Of a stretch of 64,000 nt of DNA, positions 54,570-63,221 are shown piece by piece; position 1 is the first letter of the stretch, and each line of letters opens with the position of its first letter. A program made the position numbers and the translations under genes. Under the pieces are notes generated by a model, which did no database searches, was not told where the DNA came from, and saw only the letters and a program-made list of their open reading frames with translations. Location of the stretch: positions 62,001-126,000 of the forward strand of contig JAHDXS010000003.1 in NCBI GenBank assembly GCA_023384135.1, given 5' to 3'. This stretch comes from Alphaproteobacteria bacterium. GTDB lineage: Bacteria > Pseudomonadota > Alphaproteobacteria > Micavibrionales > Micavibrionaceae.

Positions 54570-55739
54570 TTATAGCGGGTCTTGCAGCGAGGAAACAGGG
54601 AATTTCGTAATCCTGTCCCCCGAAAGCCCGATCGCAAGGCGTCCGGCCTTGAGCGCCAGAGCGTCTTCCCCGAACACTTCCCGCCGCCAGCCCTTAAGCG
54701 CGGGCACGTCCGCCTCGTCGTCCATCACAATGGCCTCAAGATCGTCCTGCGTGGCGATCAGCTTCGCGGCCACGCCATGTTCCGAACTCTGGATCTTGAG
54801 CAGCATCTTGAGAATATCGAGTGTCGCCGCCGCCTGCGGGGGCATGGATTTTCTCTTCTCCACCTGCGGCCACTCATCCTTCGGCGCACTAAGGGCCTTG
54901 CGGATCGCGTCCAGCAGAGCCTCGCCGATCCGCCCGTTGGCATGATCCTTCGGCATGTTACGGATTTTCTGCAACTCCTCGACGGTGCGCGGCGCCTGCG
55001 AAGCCAGATCGGCCAGCGTCTCGTCGCGCATCATCCAGCTTTTGGGAATATCGCGCTCCTGCGCCGCCTTCTCCCGCCACGCCGCAACCTCGCGCAGGAC
55101 CGCCAGGGTCTTGCGGCTGGGCGAGCGAAGCTTGATCCGCTTCCACGCCTCATACGGATCATTACTGTAGGTGGAAGGGTTGTTCAGAATCTCCTCCTCC
55201 TGCAAAACCCACGAGACCCGGTTCTGATGTTCGAGCTTTTTGGCCAGATGAACGTAAACATCGCAAAGATGCGTAACGTCGCCCAGCGCGTAATCGATCT
55301 GCCGCTCGGTCAGCGGGCGGTGCGACCAATCCATGAACTGCGCGCTTTTATCGATTCCCTTGCCCGTGATGTCATGCACGAGATTGTTATACCCCACCGA
55401 GTCGCCATACCCGCAGACCATCGCTGCAATCTGCGTATCGAAGACGGGGGAGGCCACCTTTCCGGTCAGATTATAGAAAATCTCCAGGTCCTGCCGCGCG
55501 GCATGAAAAACCTTCAGGATACGGGTATCCGCCAGCAAATCGTAAAGCGGCGATAGGTCAATTCCCTTAATGAGCGGGTCGATGGCGCGGGCATCCTTAT
55601 CCGGTCCGCTAAGCTGCACGAGGCAGAGTTTAGGATAATAGGTCTTCTCGCGCAGGAACTCCGTATCGACCGTGATGAAGGAATTCTGGGAAAGAGAACG
55701 GCAAAAGTCGGCAACGCCCTGTGATGTGGTGATAATCAT
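54570..55739 (-). CDS. rnd: Ribonuclease D
   Basis: A 389-residue 3'-5' exoribonuclease. DEDD exonuclease motifs: FITVDTEFLREKTYYP, AARQDLEIFYNLTG, and QIDYALGDVTHLCDVY; the HRDC domain follows (VLREVAAWREKAAQERDIPKSW). The length and order are standard for alphaproteobacterial Rnd. It trims tRNA 3' ends. Followed by the sixA-like gene. Confidence 0.95.
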   Translation of the reverse strand: MIITTSQGVADFCRSLSQNSFITVDTEFLREKTYYPKLCLVQLSGPDKDARAIDPLIKGIDLSPLYDLLADTRILKVFHAARQDLEIFYNLTGKVASPVFDTQIAAMVCGYGDSVGYNNLVHDITGKGIDKSAQFMDWSHRPLTERQIDYALGDVTHLCDVYVHLAKKLEHQNRVSWVLQEEEILNNPSTYSNDPYEAWKRIKLRSPSRKTLAVLREVAAWREKAAQERDIPKSWMMRDETLADLASQAPRTVEELQKIRNMPKDHANGRIGEALLDAIRKALSAPKDEWPQVEKRKSMPPQAAATLDILKMLLKIQSSEHGVAAKLIATQDDLEAIVMDDEADVPALKGWRREVFGEDALALKAGRLAIGLSGDRITKFPVSSLQDPL

Positions 55740-55846
55740 AAGTTCAAGTCAGTGCAGTTAATTAACAATAGAAACGCCGCACATGATTGCAGAACGTCGC
55801 GCACACGTCCAGAAGCAATTTCATAACAGGGGCAAGAGTGGCGGTC

Positions 55847-56236
55847 TCAGGCCGCGCTGCGCGAGAAGTTGCGCTTGTGGATCGCATCCTCGTGGTTGCG
55901 CAGCTTCACGATGATTTTTTCAAGGATACGGGCCGTACGTTCGGCGGGCTCGCGCTCTCTGGGCGCAAAAAACTCACTGGCGTTGTTGATTCGGCGGATC
56001 AGCTGCTGCAAGAAGCCTTCGCAGGTCTGCAACGTGCCGACGGCGGAAGAATCGAGGGTATTGACGCTGTTCATCAGCGAAGAGGTCGTCTCCAGCATCT
56101 TCGCAATGTCTTTCTGCGCATCGGGCACGGGCGCAAAGAACGTCAGCATCTCCTCCCGCATCTTGAGTAAACGGTAGGCCAGATCCTGAAATTCTCTTTT
56201 AACCTGCAAATCAGTGCTGCTCAAAATAGCGCGCAT
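55847..56236 (-). CDS. Hypothetical helical protein
   Basis: A 129-residue, all-helical, Leu/Glu/Arg-rich protein with no signal peptide: LAYRLLKMREEMLTFF, then DIAKMLETTSSLMNSVNTL, LLQQLIRRINNASEF and EPAERTARILEKIIVKLRNHEDAIHKRN. It looks like a small four-helix bundle or coiled-coil protein. The ATG at 56236 lies 181 bases from aspS on the other strand, with an AT-rich gap. No family recognised. Confidence 0.6.
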   Translation of the reverse strand: MRAILSSTDLQVKREFQDLAYRLLKMREEMLTFFAPVPDAQKDIAKMLETTSSLMNSVNTLDSSAVGTLQTCEGFLQQLIRRINNASEFFAPREREPAERTARILEKIIVKLRNHEDAIHKRNFSRSAA

Positions 56237-56352
56237 CTCTGTAATATCCTAAATAAATAACGCAAGTACTCAATAATCACTAAAATATATTCGATTTATG
56301 CTGAAAGTCAAATTTCAAGCGTTTTGGCCCGTTTCAGGGCATAAAAAGCCGT

Positions 56353-56381
56353 TTGAGAAACCGGGTCTAATGCTTTATAAC
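56353..56381 (+). promoter_or_regulatory. Sigma-70 promoter of aspS
   Basis: TTGAGA (56353-56358), a 17-base spacer and TATAAC (56376-56381), 36 bases before the aspS ATG. Confidence 0.65.
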
Positions 56382-56417
56382 ACACTCTAACTCACGAGAA
56401 TTAAAGGGTAAAAGACG

Positions 56418-58229
56418 ATGCACGCCTACAGAACGCATATGTGCGGGGAACTCAGAAAAACGCAAGTCGGACAAGAGGTTAAGCTCTCCGGCTGGATCTC
56501 CCGAGTCCGCGACCACGGCGGCGTGCTCTTCATCGACCTGCGCGACCGCACGGGCGTGACCCAGTGCGTGGTGGAGCAAAACTCCCCCCTTCTGGCCGAA
56601 ATCGAGCAATGGCGCGTCGAATCGGTCATCACTGTGGTCGGCAAGGTCGCCGCCCGGATCCCCGAAACCGTTAACCCGAAGATGCCAACGGGCGAAATCG
56701 AGATCGTGATCGGGCAGGCGACTCTGCAATCCGCCGCGGACGTGATCCCCTTTCAGGTCGCCGAAGACGACGGCGCCGGCGAGGATATCCGCCTCCGTTA
56801 CCGCTACCTCGACCTCCGCCGCGAAAAGATGCAGCGCAATATCGGCCTTCGCAACGGCGTGATCCGCTCCATCCGTGCCCGCATGCATGAGCAGGACTTT
56901 CAGGAGTTCCAGACCCCCATCCTGACCGCCAGCTCGCCCGAAGGCGCGCGCGACTACCTCGTGCCCTCCCGCCTGCACCCCGGAAAGTTTTATGCACTGC
57001 CTCAGGCGCCCCAGCAATTCAAACAGCTCCTGATGGTCTCCGGCTTCGACCGTTATTTCCAGATCGCGCCGTGCTTCCGTGACGAAGATGGCCGCGCCGA
57101 CCGTCTTGCGGAATTCTACCAGCTCGACGTGGAGATGAGCTTCGTGACGCAGGAAGACGTCTTCGCCACCATGACCCCGGTGGTCAAGGGCGTGTTCGAG
57201 GAATTCGCGGACTTCACCGGAACCAAGCGCAAGATCGAATGGCTGCCCAATATTGATTACAAGACCGCGATGCGCAAATACGGCTCCGACAAGCCCGACC
57301 TGCGCAACCCGCTGGAGATCGTGGACGTGACCGAAGTCTTCGCCCGCGATGATGTGGAGTTCAAGGCCTTCAAGGGCACGATCGAAAAGGGCGGCGTCGT
57401 CCGCGCCATCCGCGCCCCCAAAGTCGGAGGCCAGCCGCGCAGCTTCTTCGACAAGCTCAATTCATGGGCGCAGGGCGAAGGCGCACCGGGCTTGGGTTAT
57501 ATTCTGTTTGAAGGAACAGAAGGCAAGGGCCCCATCGCCAAATTCGTGCCCGCCGCCGCGCAGGAGCAGTTGAAAAAGATCGCCGCCCTCGAAGACGGCG
57601 ACGCCATCTTCTTCGTCTGCAACAAAGAGTCCGAAGCCGCGAAATTCGCCGGCAAGGCCCGCGACCGGATCTGCGACGACATGGGCATCCGCGAGAAGGA
57701 CGTCTATAAATTCTGCTGGATCGTCGATTTCCCAATGTACGAATTCGACGAAAAGGCGCAGAAGGTGGACTTCTCCCACAACCCCTTCTCGATGCCGCAG
57801 GGCGGACTCGAAGCGCTGAACGGCAAGGACCCGCTCACCATCGACGCGTATCAGTATGACTGCGTGTGCAACGGGTTTGAAATCGCCTCCGGCGCGATCC
57901 GTAACCACAAGGCCGAGATCATGGAACGGGCCTTCGCCATCGCGGGCTATGAGAAATCCGTGCTGGAGGCCAAGTTCGGCGGGATGCTGAACGCCTTCCG
58001 TTACGGCGCGCCTCCGCACGGCGGCTGCGCCTTTGGCATCGATCGCCTCGTGATGCTGTTGGCGGACGAGCCGAACCTGCGCGAGGTCTACGCCTTCGTG
58101 ATGAACGGCCAGTACGAGGACCAGATGATGCAGGCCCCGTCCCCGGCGGCGGAGCACCAGCTCAAAGACCTGCACCTCAAACTCGACCTGCCCAAGGACA
58201 AGCTCAAAATCACCGACGCGGCGGAATAA
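56418..58229 (+). CDS. aspS: Aspartyl-tRNA synthetase
   Basis: A 603-residue class II synthetase of normal bacterial length. The OB-fold anticodon domain starts [40 protein letters not shown]. The catalytic core has [48 protein letters not shown] and [10 protein letters not shown]; motif 3 appears as GIDRLVMLL. Bacterial GAD insertion domain is present in the middle. Whether it is Asp-specific or also charges tRNA-Asn cannot be told here. GGG-T-AAAAG precedes the ATG. Confidence 0.97.
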   Translation: MHAYRTHMCGELRKTQVGQEVKLSGWISRVRDHGGVLFIDLRDRTGVTQCVVEQNSPLLAEIEQWRVESVITVVGKVAARIPETVNPKMPTGEIEIVIGQATLQSAADVIPFQVAEDDGAGEDIRLRYRYLDLRREKMQRNIGLRNGVIRSIRARMHEQDFQEFQTPILTASSPEGARDYLVPSRLHPGKFYALPQAPQQFKQLLMVSGFDRYFQIAPCFRDEDGRADRLAEFYQLDVEMSFVTQEDVFATMTPVVKGVFEEFADFTGTKRKIEWLPNIDYKTAMRKYGSDKPDLRNPLEIVDVTEVFARDDVEFKAFKGTIEKGGVVRAIRAPKVGGQPRSFFDKLNSWAQGEGAPGLGYILFEGTEGKGPIAKFVPAAAQEQLKKIAALEDGDAIFFVCNKESEAAKFAGKARDRICDDMGIREKDVYKFCWIVDFPMYEFDEKAQKVDFSHNPFSMPQGGLEALNGKDPLTIDAYQYDCVCNGFEIASGAIRNHKAEIMERAFAIAGYEKSVLEAKFGGMLNAFRYGAPPHGGCAFGIDRLVMLLADEPNLREVYAFVMNGQYEDQMMQAPSPAAEHQLKDLHLKLDLPKDKLKITDAAE

Positions 58230-58236
58230 GCCTGCC

Positions 58237-58321
58237 GTCATTGCGAACCCGCATCAGCGGGTGAAGCAATCCATTCTGTCCGTGGATTGCTTCGTCAGCC
58301 TGACGGCCTCCTCGCAATGAC
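58237..58321. repeat. Large palindromic intergenic repeat
   Basis: Outer arms GTCATTGCGA (58237-58246) and TCGCAATGAC (58312-58321) pair perfectly, and inside them GAAGCAATCCA (58263-58273) pairs with TGGATTGCTTC (58283-58293). The 85-base unit could fold as one long stem-loop. It looks like a dispersed palindromic element of a type common in alphaproteobacterial intergenic regions; it is not a gene. Confidence 0.75.
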
Positions 58322-58339
58322 GAATCTCCTTTAATTGTC

Positions 58340-58400
58340 ATCCCTGCGTAAGCAGGGATCCAGTCAGGCCCATGCCGTGGATTCCGGCCTCCGCCGGAAT
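58340..58400. repeat. Two short palindromic repeats in tandem
   Basis: ATCCCTGC-GTAA-GCAGGGAT (58340-58359) and ATTCCGGC-CTCC-GCCGGAAT (58381-58400) each form an 8-bp stem with a 4-base loop. The second has the same TGGATTC...GGAAT core as the repeat at 1618-1637. With the preceding element they fill most of the gap between aspS and the hydrolase. Confidence 0.7.
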
Positions 58401-58506
58401 AACGTCAGGCGCAGCAAGCTTCGCGTCTTAGCGCCTTTGCGATTCACTACAACTTCGTCGTGATCGCTGTATTTCAAAAACCCGCCCGCCGCATTATGAT
58501 CACCCC

Positions 58507-59370
58507 ATGACCATCGAAATCCGCCAGAAAACCCTCCCCATCAACGGCCTCGATATCGCCTACACGGAGACCGGACCCCCAGAGGGACATGAAGATGGCC
58601 GCATCCTCTTCTGTGTCCACGGCCTGCTCTCCAACGGGCGCGATTACGATTTTCTCGCCCGCCATATGGCCGCAAAGGGCTGGCGCGTTGTGGCGATGGA
58701 CCTGCCGGGCAGGGGGCGCAGCGGGTGGTTCCCCGACCCCGCGCTCTATAACGTGGGCGCGTATCTCCCGTTCTGCATCGAACTCGCCAAATACATCACG
58801 CAGGGCAAACCCTTCGACTGGTTCGGCGTCTCGCTGGGCGGGATTATCGGCATGAGCCTCCACGCCCACCCGGAACTGAAAATGGAACGACTCGTGCTGG
58901 TGGACATTGGCCCTGAAATTCCCGGCGCCGCGCTTGATCTTGTCTCAAGCCTCGCCCGTGCCCCCACCCAATACGCCACAAAGGACGCCGCCGTCGCGTT
59001 CCTGAAAAAACGCTGCGCCGCGTGGGGCATCACTGACCCCGAGGTCTGGGCGCATCTGGTGGCGCAGGATATCCTCCCGCAACCCGACGGCACGTTCCGC
59101 CTGCATTACGACCCCGGAATCGGTGCCTCCGTGAAGGACACGGGCAACGAAACGCTGGCGTTCTGGGAATTGTGGGAACAGATCAAACAGCCCTTGCTCT
59201 TGATCCACGGCGGCCAGTCTCTGATTTTACCCAAAGAGATCGCCGCCCGGATGCAGCGCGATTATAAGGGCGTCGCGATGGAAACAATAACGTTTCCCTT
59301 CTGCGGCCACGTCCCCAACCTCATGCAGCCCGAACAGATCGAACCGCTGGCAACGTGGCTAGAAGTTTAA
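58507..59370 (+). CDS. Alpha/beta hydrolase
   Basis: A 287-residue alpha/beta hydrolase fold enzyme. CVHGLLSNGRDYDFLARHMA gives the oxyanion region, MDLPGRGRSG the following strand, and WFGVSLGGIIGMSLHAHPEL the GxSxG nucleophile elbow. A lid domain follows, and FPFCGHVPNLMQPEQIEPL holds the catalytic His. The fold is certain, but the substrate (ester, peptide or haloalkane) is not. Its 3' end overlaps the convergent membrane-protein gene by 12 bases. Confidence 0.87.
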   Translation: MTIEIRQKTLPINGLDIAYTETGPPEGHEDGRILFCVHGLLSNGRDYDFLARHMAAKGWRVVAMDLPGRGRSGWFPDPALYNVGAYLPFCIELAKYITQGKPFDWFGVSLGGIIGMSLHAHPELKMERLVLVDIGPEIPGAALDLVSSLARAPTQYATKDAAVAFLKKRCAAWGITDPEVWAHLVAQDILPQPDGTFRLHYDPGIGASVKDTGNETLAFWELWEQIKQPLLLIHGGQSLILPKEIAARMQRDYKGVAMETITFPFCGHVPNLMQPEQIEPLATWLEV

Positions 59371-60156
59371 TTTTGTGGGGTAACCAGACCGCGCAGCTTG
59401 CTCTTGCCAGTTAGGATTTTTCTTCAGCCATAAGTAATAAGCGCTGAGCACGCCACAGTACAGGAAAGGCAAGAAGGCAAAATAAAAAAAACTTAAGACT
59501 TGCGATAAGAGTGCATGTCCTACGTAAAAGGTTTGAAAATTGGAGGGCGCCATGAACGACATGCTTGCATACGTAAAGACCAGACTAATCAGACCAAACG
59601 GAAGCGCGATGAGAATACAACACCTCATGTAGCCTGCTTTCAGCCCTTTAAAAAGCCTGTAAGCTTCATCCCTTTTTATGATGTCGTTGTTGCATTTAGC
59701 CGCAAACACGAGAAAAAGCGGACTCAAAAAAGGAATAACCATCGAAGGTAAAAAAAGAGAATAAAAAAAGCATGATAAAACAAGCTTATATTCTTTAATT
59801 GGGGAACAGCGACGGCTCTTCTTAATCCCTTGAGTTAAAAATCGTATCCAGCTAATGCAAAGCGCGGTCTGAAAATAAATCCAAATAGGCAAGAGCAGAA
59901 ACAAAAAATAAAAAGGCTGAGATAGCTCAAGAATATTAGGGTGTGTTTGCGCCCGAAGGTTATAAAACACCGTCATCTGCCAATAAGAAAGATAAAGAGT
60001 TTGCAGAGAGGTAATAACCAAATAAGGCCACCCCAGCCACAGCGCATGCCTGAAATTCCTGAACAGGAAAACCCACGACGCATAAGCAATCGCCCCAGCG
60101 GGGGGCTTGGCAATTGTTTTTTTGACTGAAGGTTTATGGAGACTCAAAATCGACAT
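59359..60156 (-). CDS. Membrane protein, six helices, paralogue of upstream gene
   Basis: A 265-residue membrane protein from ATG 60156, chosen because ACAGG directly precedes it and it overlaps the end of the upstream gene by 23 bases. Hydrophobic segments include WPYLVITSLQTLYLSYW, FYFLFLLLPIWIYF, SLFLPSMVIPFLSPLFLVF, CILIALPFGLISLVFTY and LSFFYFAFLPFLYCGVL. It shares with the gene upstream a common plan: FRNFRHAL against CKNYKSAL, SWIRFLTQG against AWMRLFITGG, and a C-terminal YYLWL against YYQWA. Not assigned to a known family. Confidence 0.7.
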   Translation of the reverse strand: MSILSLHKPSVKKTIAKPPAGAIAYASWVFLFRNFRHALWLGWPYLVITSLQTLYLSYWQMTVFYNLRAQTHPNILELSQPFYFLFLLLPIWIYFQTALCISWIRFLTQGIKKSRRCSPIKEYKLVLSCFFYSLFLPSMVIPFLSPLFLVFAAKCNNDIIKRDEAYRLFKGLKAGYMRCCILIALPFGLISLVFTYASMSFMAPSNFQTFYVGHALLSQVLSFFYFAFLPFLYCGVLSAYYLWLKKNPNWQEQAARSGYPTKLNF

Positions 60157-61000
60157 TCCTGTGACGCAGCGCCCATTGATAATATATAGTCGTACACCCC
60201 GCACATAAAAAGAGTTGCAGCGAGTCTATCAGTGCGAGAATAAGCATGAAGGCAGGCACGAAAAACCCCGCGTAAACATAAACCAGAGCTTCTGGCCACG
60301 CGGGCCATACGTTTAAATTGCTCAAAGCAAACCAAACAGCAAGCAGCGAGCAGGTAAGAAGGGCGGCTAGCGAAAATCTGTGCTTCATTGCTGTCGCAAG
60401 ATAATCAGCCTTCCAGAAGGAAATTTCCTTTTCATCTGCGAGCGCAGCCATGATTAGCCCGGGTGAAAAGAACACATAAAACTTGATGTAAGACAGCAAG
60501 CAGACGGACAAAAAGGGAAAAAGTGAGATTATGGGATCAATCACACTAAGAAAATCGGTGAAAGGATCAGCCTCAGGAGCAGTATTCTGACCTAAAAAAA
60601 GCATAAGGGAGAGAAGAGCGCTGCTGAAGATAAAAAGGAAAAACGCAAAAATCAGATCGAAAATCTTAAGCGCAAAAGACCATAAAAGCCCTAAAACTAA
60701 AATTTTAAATATAGAGATACTTTTCAAGAAAGAGTAGGCCTGACCACCGCCGGTAATAAACAGGCGCATCCACGCCAAGGCCGAAAACGTAAACAGGATG
60801 TCCCGAGTCACGGGTAAAATAAAAAAGAGACCCGAATAAAAAGGCATCGGATGCTCAAGAAATATAAAATACAGAAAAGAAAAGCCCATGTTTGGGAGGG
60901 CTATAAGAAGCGCGGATTTATAATTCTTGCACAGAAAAATCAACGAATCCATCGCCACTTGAAGGGGCGGCGGTGGCGTGGGGTCACTCTGTTGATCCAT
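60134..61000 (-). CDS. Membrane protein, six helices, paralogue of downstream gene
   Basis: A 288-residue membrane protein. Helices include SALLIALPNMGFSFLYFIF, FYSGLFFILPVTRDILFTFSAL, ILVLGLLWSFALKIFDLIFAFFLFIFSSALL and a C-terminal AFMLILALIDSLQLFLCAGC. A PPPP-rich short N-terminus precedes the first. The layout parallels the downstream gene, suggesting a tandem duplication with strong divergence. No known motif. It overlaps the downstream gene by 23 bases and follows the coiled-coil gene's stop, in the same strand, so it is not its operon leader. Confidence 0.7.
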   Translation of the reverse strand: MDQQSDPTPPPPLQVAMDSLIFLCKNYKSALLIALPNMGFSFLYFIFLEHPMPFYSGLFFILPVTRDILFTFSALAWMRLFITGGGQAYSFLKSISIFKILVLGLLWSFALKIFDLIFAFFLFIFSSALLSLMLFLGQNTAPEADPFTDFLSVIDPIISLFPFLSVCLLSYIKFYVFFSPGLIMAALADEKEISFWKADYLATAMKHRFSLAALLTCSLLAVWFALSNLNVWPAWPEALVYVYAGFFVPAFMLILALIDSLQLFLCAGCTTIYYQWALRHRNVDFESP

Positions 61001-61011
61001 ACGAAATGCGC

Positions 61012-61899
61012 TTATAGAGGCGCAACCGGAGGCGGGGGCAGATCGTCTTTCTCGCCCGCGGCGCTGCCCGAAGCTTTGCCGTCGGTCTTGCCGCCCGCGC
61101 CGCCTTTTCCACCCTTGCCGCTTTTACCGCCGCTTCCGGCCGTATCCTTGCTCTCGTCTGAATCGCCCGGCAGATCAATCGTGGGTCCGCGCTCATAGCG
61201 CGGATCAAACTCGGGCTCCGGTGTGCGTACCTGCCGGGCATAGGCGGCCATCTGCGTGAATGGGTTAGGGCGGTTGGCCGCCTTGTTGACGCTGACGTTG
61301 CCCTGCTTCACGTCCTGAATATCCTGCTCCATTTTTTGATGAACCTGAACAGCCTCCACCGCCGTTTCGGCCTGTTGGAGGTCTTCCTCATGCCGTTCCA
61401 GTCGGCGCTTGAGCCATTTCAGGATCGTGCGCTCCTCGTTGTTGGCCTTGAGCGCCTCGGCATGCGCGTCACTGGTGGCCTGCGCGGCGATTTGCGAGTC
61501 GATGGCGCGGACCTTTTCGACGATATCCTCACGAACCGTAACGATCCGCGTCTGCGTATGCGAAACAATATATGTGAACTGGCGGTCCAGTTGGGCGAGA
61601 AGCTTGTCCAGTTCGTCCCAGAATTCCTGATCGAGTTTGCGTTTTTTGTAGTCTGAAGGCAAAAGCCCGTTCATGACCAGCCCGGTATGCCCGAATCCCA
61701 ACATCTGCTGCGAACGGTAGCCCGTCTCATAGCCCTGCAACTCCATCATGAGAAGGATCATATGCCGCAGCTCCGTGCGCATATTGTCCAGCCCGACGGA
61801 ATGCGGTCCGTCGAGATAGGCCAGAAAATCGTCCATGCCGTCAAGATCAAGGATGGCTTCGTCTGCAACCGGCTCCGCCGCAAAACCCGTATTCATCAT
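61012..61899 (-). CDS. Coiled-coil protein with Gly/Lys/Ser-rich tail
   Basis: A 295-residue soluble protein. The ATG at 61899 follows AAAGGTGAT; an immediately adjacent ATG at 61896 is equally possible, and the longer reading to 61974 lacks a ribosome binding site. The first half is globular and acidic (ELRHMILLMMELQGYETGYRS). The middle is a long coiled coil (LDRQFTYIVSH, EDIVEKVRAIDSQIAAQ, LKWLKRRLERHEEDLQQAETAVEAVQVHQK). The last 70 residues are low-complexity (GGKSGKGGKGGAGGKTDG) and end in PPPPVAPL. No family recognised. It precedes the two membrane paralogues with a 12-base gap, so co-transcription is likely. Confidence 0.65.
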   Translation of the reverse strand: MMNTGFAAEPVADEAILDLDGMDDFLAYLDGPHSVGLDNMRTELRHMILLMMELQGYETGYRSQQMLGFGHTGLVMNGLLPSDYKKRKLDQEFWDELDKLLAQLDRQFTYIVSHTQTRIVTVREDIVEKVRAIDSQIAAQATSDAHAEALKANNEERTILKWLKRRLERHEEDLQQAETAVEAVQVHQKMEQDIQDVKQGNVSVNKAANRPNPFTQMAAYARQVRTPEPEFDPRYERGPTIDLPGDSDESKDTAGSGGKSGKGGKGGAGGKTDGKASGSAAGEKDDLPPPPVAPL

Positions 61900-62011
61900 A
61901 ATCACCTTTAAAAGTTGTATTCTTATTATACCGGCAAGCATAGAGAATGGCATCCGCCTTGTCAAAAAACCCACGCGGTACCGATGGAAAACCTATGTAA
62001 AACAAAGGAGA

Positions 62012-62045
62012 AGCCCGGATTACGTGGTGTAACGCAATCCGGGCT
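62012..62045 (-). terminator. Inverted repeat, likely terminator of the diguanylate cyclase gene
   Basis: AGCCCGGATT (62012-62021) and AATCCGGGCT (62036-62045) form a 10-bp perfect stem. On the minus strand, on which the diguanylate cyclase gene ends at 62141, the stem is followed by the T-rich TCTCCTTTGTTTT. The sequence also resembles a widespread AGCCCGGATT-type palindromic repeat. Confidence 0.55.
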
Positions 62046-62054
62046 CGGGGGATA

Positions 62055-62106
62055 CGTCTGCCCTTCGGGGGATCAGGGTCAGGGTCGGGGATGGTCGGGG
62101 CAGACG
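62055..62106 (+). repeat. G-rich hairpin with quadruplex-type motif
   Basis: CGTCTGCCC (62055-62063) and GGGCAGACG (62098-62106) are perfect inverted repeats. Between and including part of the second arm lie five G runs (GGGGG, GGG, GGG, GGGG, GGGG) within 62067-62100, separated by 2-6 bases. This fits the consensus for a G-quadruplex on the plus strand. The position is just downstream of the diguanylate cyclase gene's stop. Confidence 0.55.
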
Positions 62107-62140
62107 CAAAACCTGATTGATAAAACTGTGCTCAAAGATC

Positions 62141-62896
62141 CTAGGAAGCTTTTCGGCCCGCCTTTCTGGTCTTCTTGTGCTCATACAGCGCCGCATCGGC
62201 GTCCTCGATAATGTCCTCGATCCGGTCGCCGGCGACGAAATTCCGCAAACCGACGCAGGCATAGATCGGAATGGTCTGGCCCTTCCATTCGGCGGTCAGG
62301 GCATTCAGCCTTACGGCAAGCTTTTGCGCACGCTTCATGGCTTTTTCGCGGTTCGTGCGGGGGAACAGCAAGATAAACTCGTCCCCGCCCAGCCGCGCGG
62401 CCACATCCATCGCCCGCACTTCATTCATGAGGAACGCGCCAACGCGCTTGAGGCATTCATCGCCCGCCTGATGGCCATGCGTATCGTTGATCGTCTTGAA
62501 ATTATCGATGTCGATCATGATCAAAAGCCCGCCCTCATCCTTGTTGCGGTTGGCGCGGTCGATCTCGCGGTGAAAGGCTTCGAAAAACCCCCTGCGGTTC
62601 GTCATCCCGGTCAGCTCATCGACGGTGAGGCGCGATTCCAATTCCAAAATCCTTGCTTTCTGTTCCGCGATCGTCTTCTCGGAGCTGGCGATGGCGCGGT
62701 AGGCGCTCTTAAGCAACTCCATAACGTTGATCTCGCTGGGATTGGCGGCCTGATGGTCGCTTTTCCCGCCCAGCAGATCGAAAATATCCTGAACGCCGCT
62801 CAAAAACCCCTCGGCACGGGTAAGCTCAAGCCCCTGACCTTTGGGTTGACCCTTGCCCTTTCCGGCATACACAGTCTGTACAAGATCCGATGTCAT
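62141..62896 (-). CDS. GGDEF diguanylate cyclase
   Basis: A 251-residue cytoplasmic diguanylate cyclase making c-di-GMP from two GTP. The ATG at 62896 has GAAAGGG nine bases upstream; the TTG at 62914 is less likely. The N-terminal third is helical, with a short coiled coil (SEKTIAEQKARILELESRL) leading to the catalytic domain. That domain starts VDELTGMTNRRGFF, with the active site RLGGDEF at 168-174. RAMD at 161-164, five residues before GGDEF, is the inhibitory I-site. No PAS, receiver or membrane domain, so activation probably occurs through dimerisation or an unidentified partner. Confidence 0.93.
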   Translation of the reverse strand: MTSDLVQTVYAGKGKGQPKGQGLELTRAEGFLSGVQDIFDLLGGKSDHQAANPSEINVMELLKSAYRAIASSEKTIAEQKARILELESRLTVDELTGMTNRRGFFEAFHREIDRANRNKDEGGLLIMIDIDNFKTINDTHGHQAGDECLKRVGAFLMNEVRAMDVAARLGGDEFILLFPRTNREKAMKRAQKLAVRLNALTAEWKGQTIPIYACVGLRNFVAGDRIEDIIEDADAALYEHKKTRKAGRKAS

Positions 62897-63221
62897 ATAA
62901 GTGACCCTTTCCAATTAATCCGGACAACCCGGACAAACGCTCTCTCGGATCTACACATTGCGAACCCCGTGCCAGACGGAAATCAGCAAATAACTGTTAT
63001 TTTACAATGGCATCAAGGGGTTTGGCCTATAAGGCCCTTGAATGGCAAAGACAACAAAAAAGGTAATATGGATAATATTGCCCGGTCGGCTGGAAGCCTT
63101 TGCCCATTTTGCGTCCTTAGCCGCTTTGCCCTTTATGCTTATGCCGCTTTGCGGTATCATAAATAAGCACAAGCCTAGGGCTAACCAATCAGTTTCCGGT
63201 CAAGGGCCGGTTAAGGGTATG
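62897..63221. other. Intergenic region, 325 bases
   Basis: Divergent gap between the diguanylate cyclase and eipB. It contains an inverted repeat TCAAGGG...CCCTTGA (63013-63041) and another hairpin (TGCTTAT with ATAAGCA, 63136-63169, enclosing CCGC-TTT-GCGG). A 32-codon frame at 63068 (with CPFC) is probably not a gene. AAGGG at 63213-63217 lies just before the eipB start. Confidence 0.45.

Noticed and set aside
63068-63166. 32-codon frame containing CPFC before eipB
   Set aside because: Although AAGGT precedes the ATG, it is too short and ends in a hairpin region; no family.
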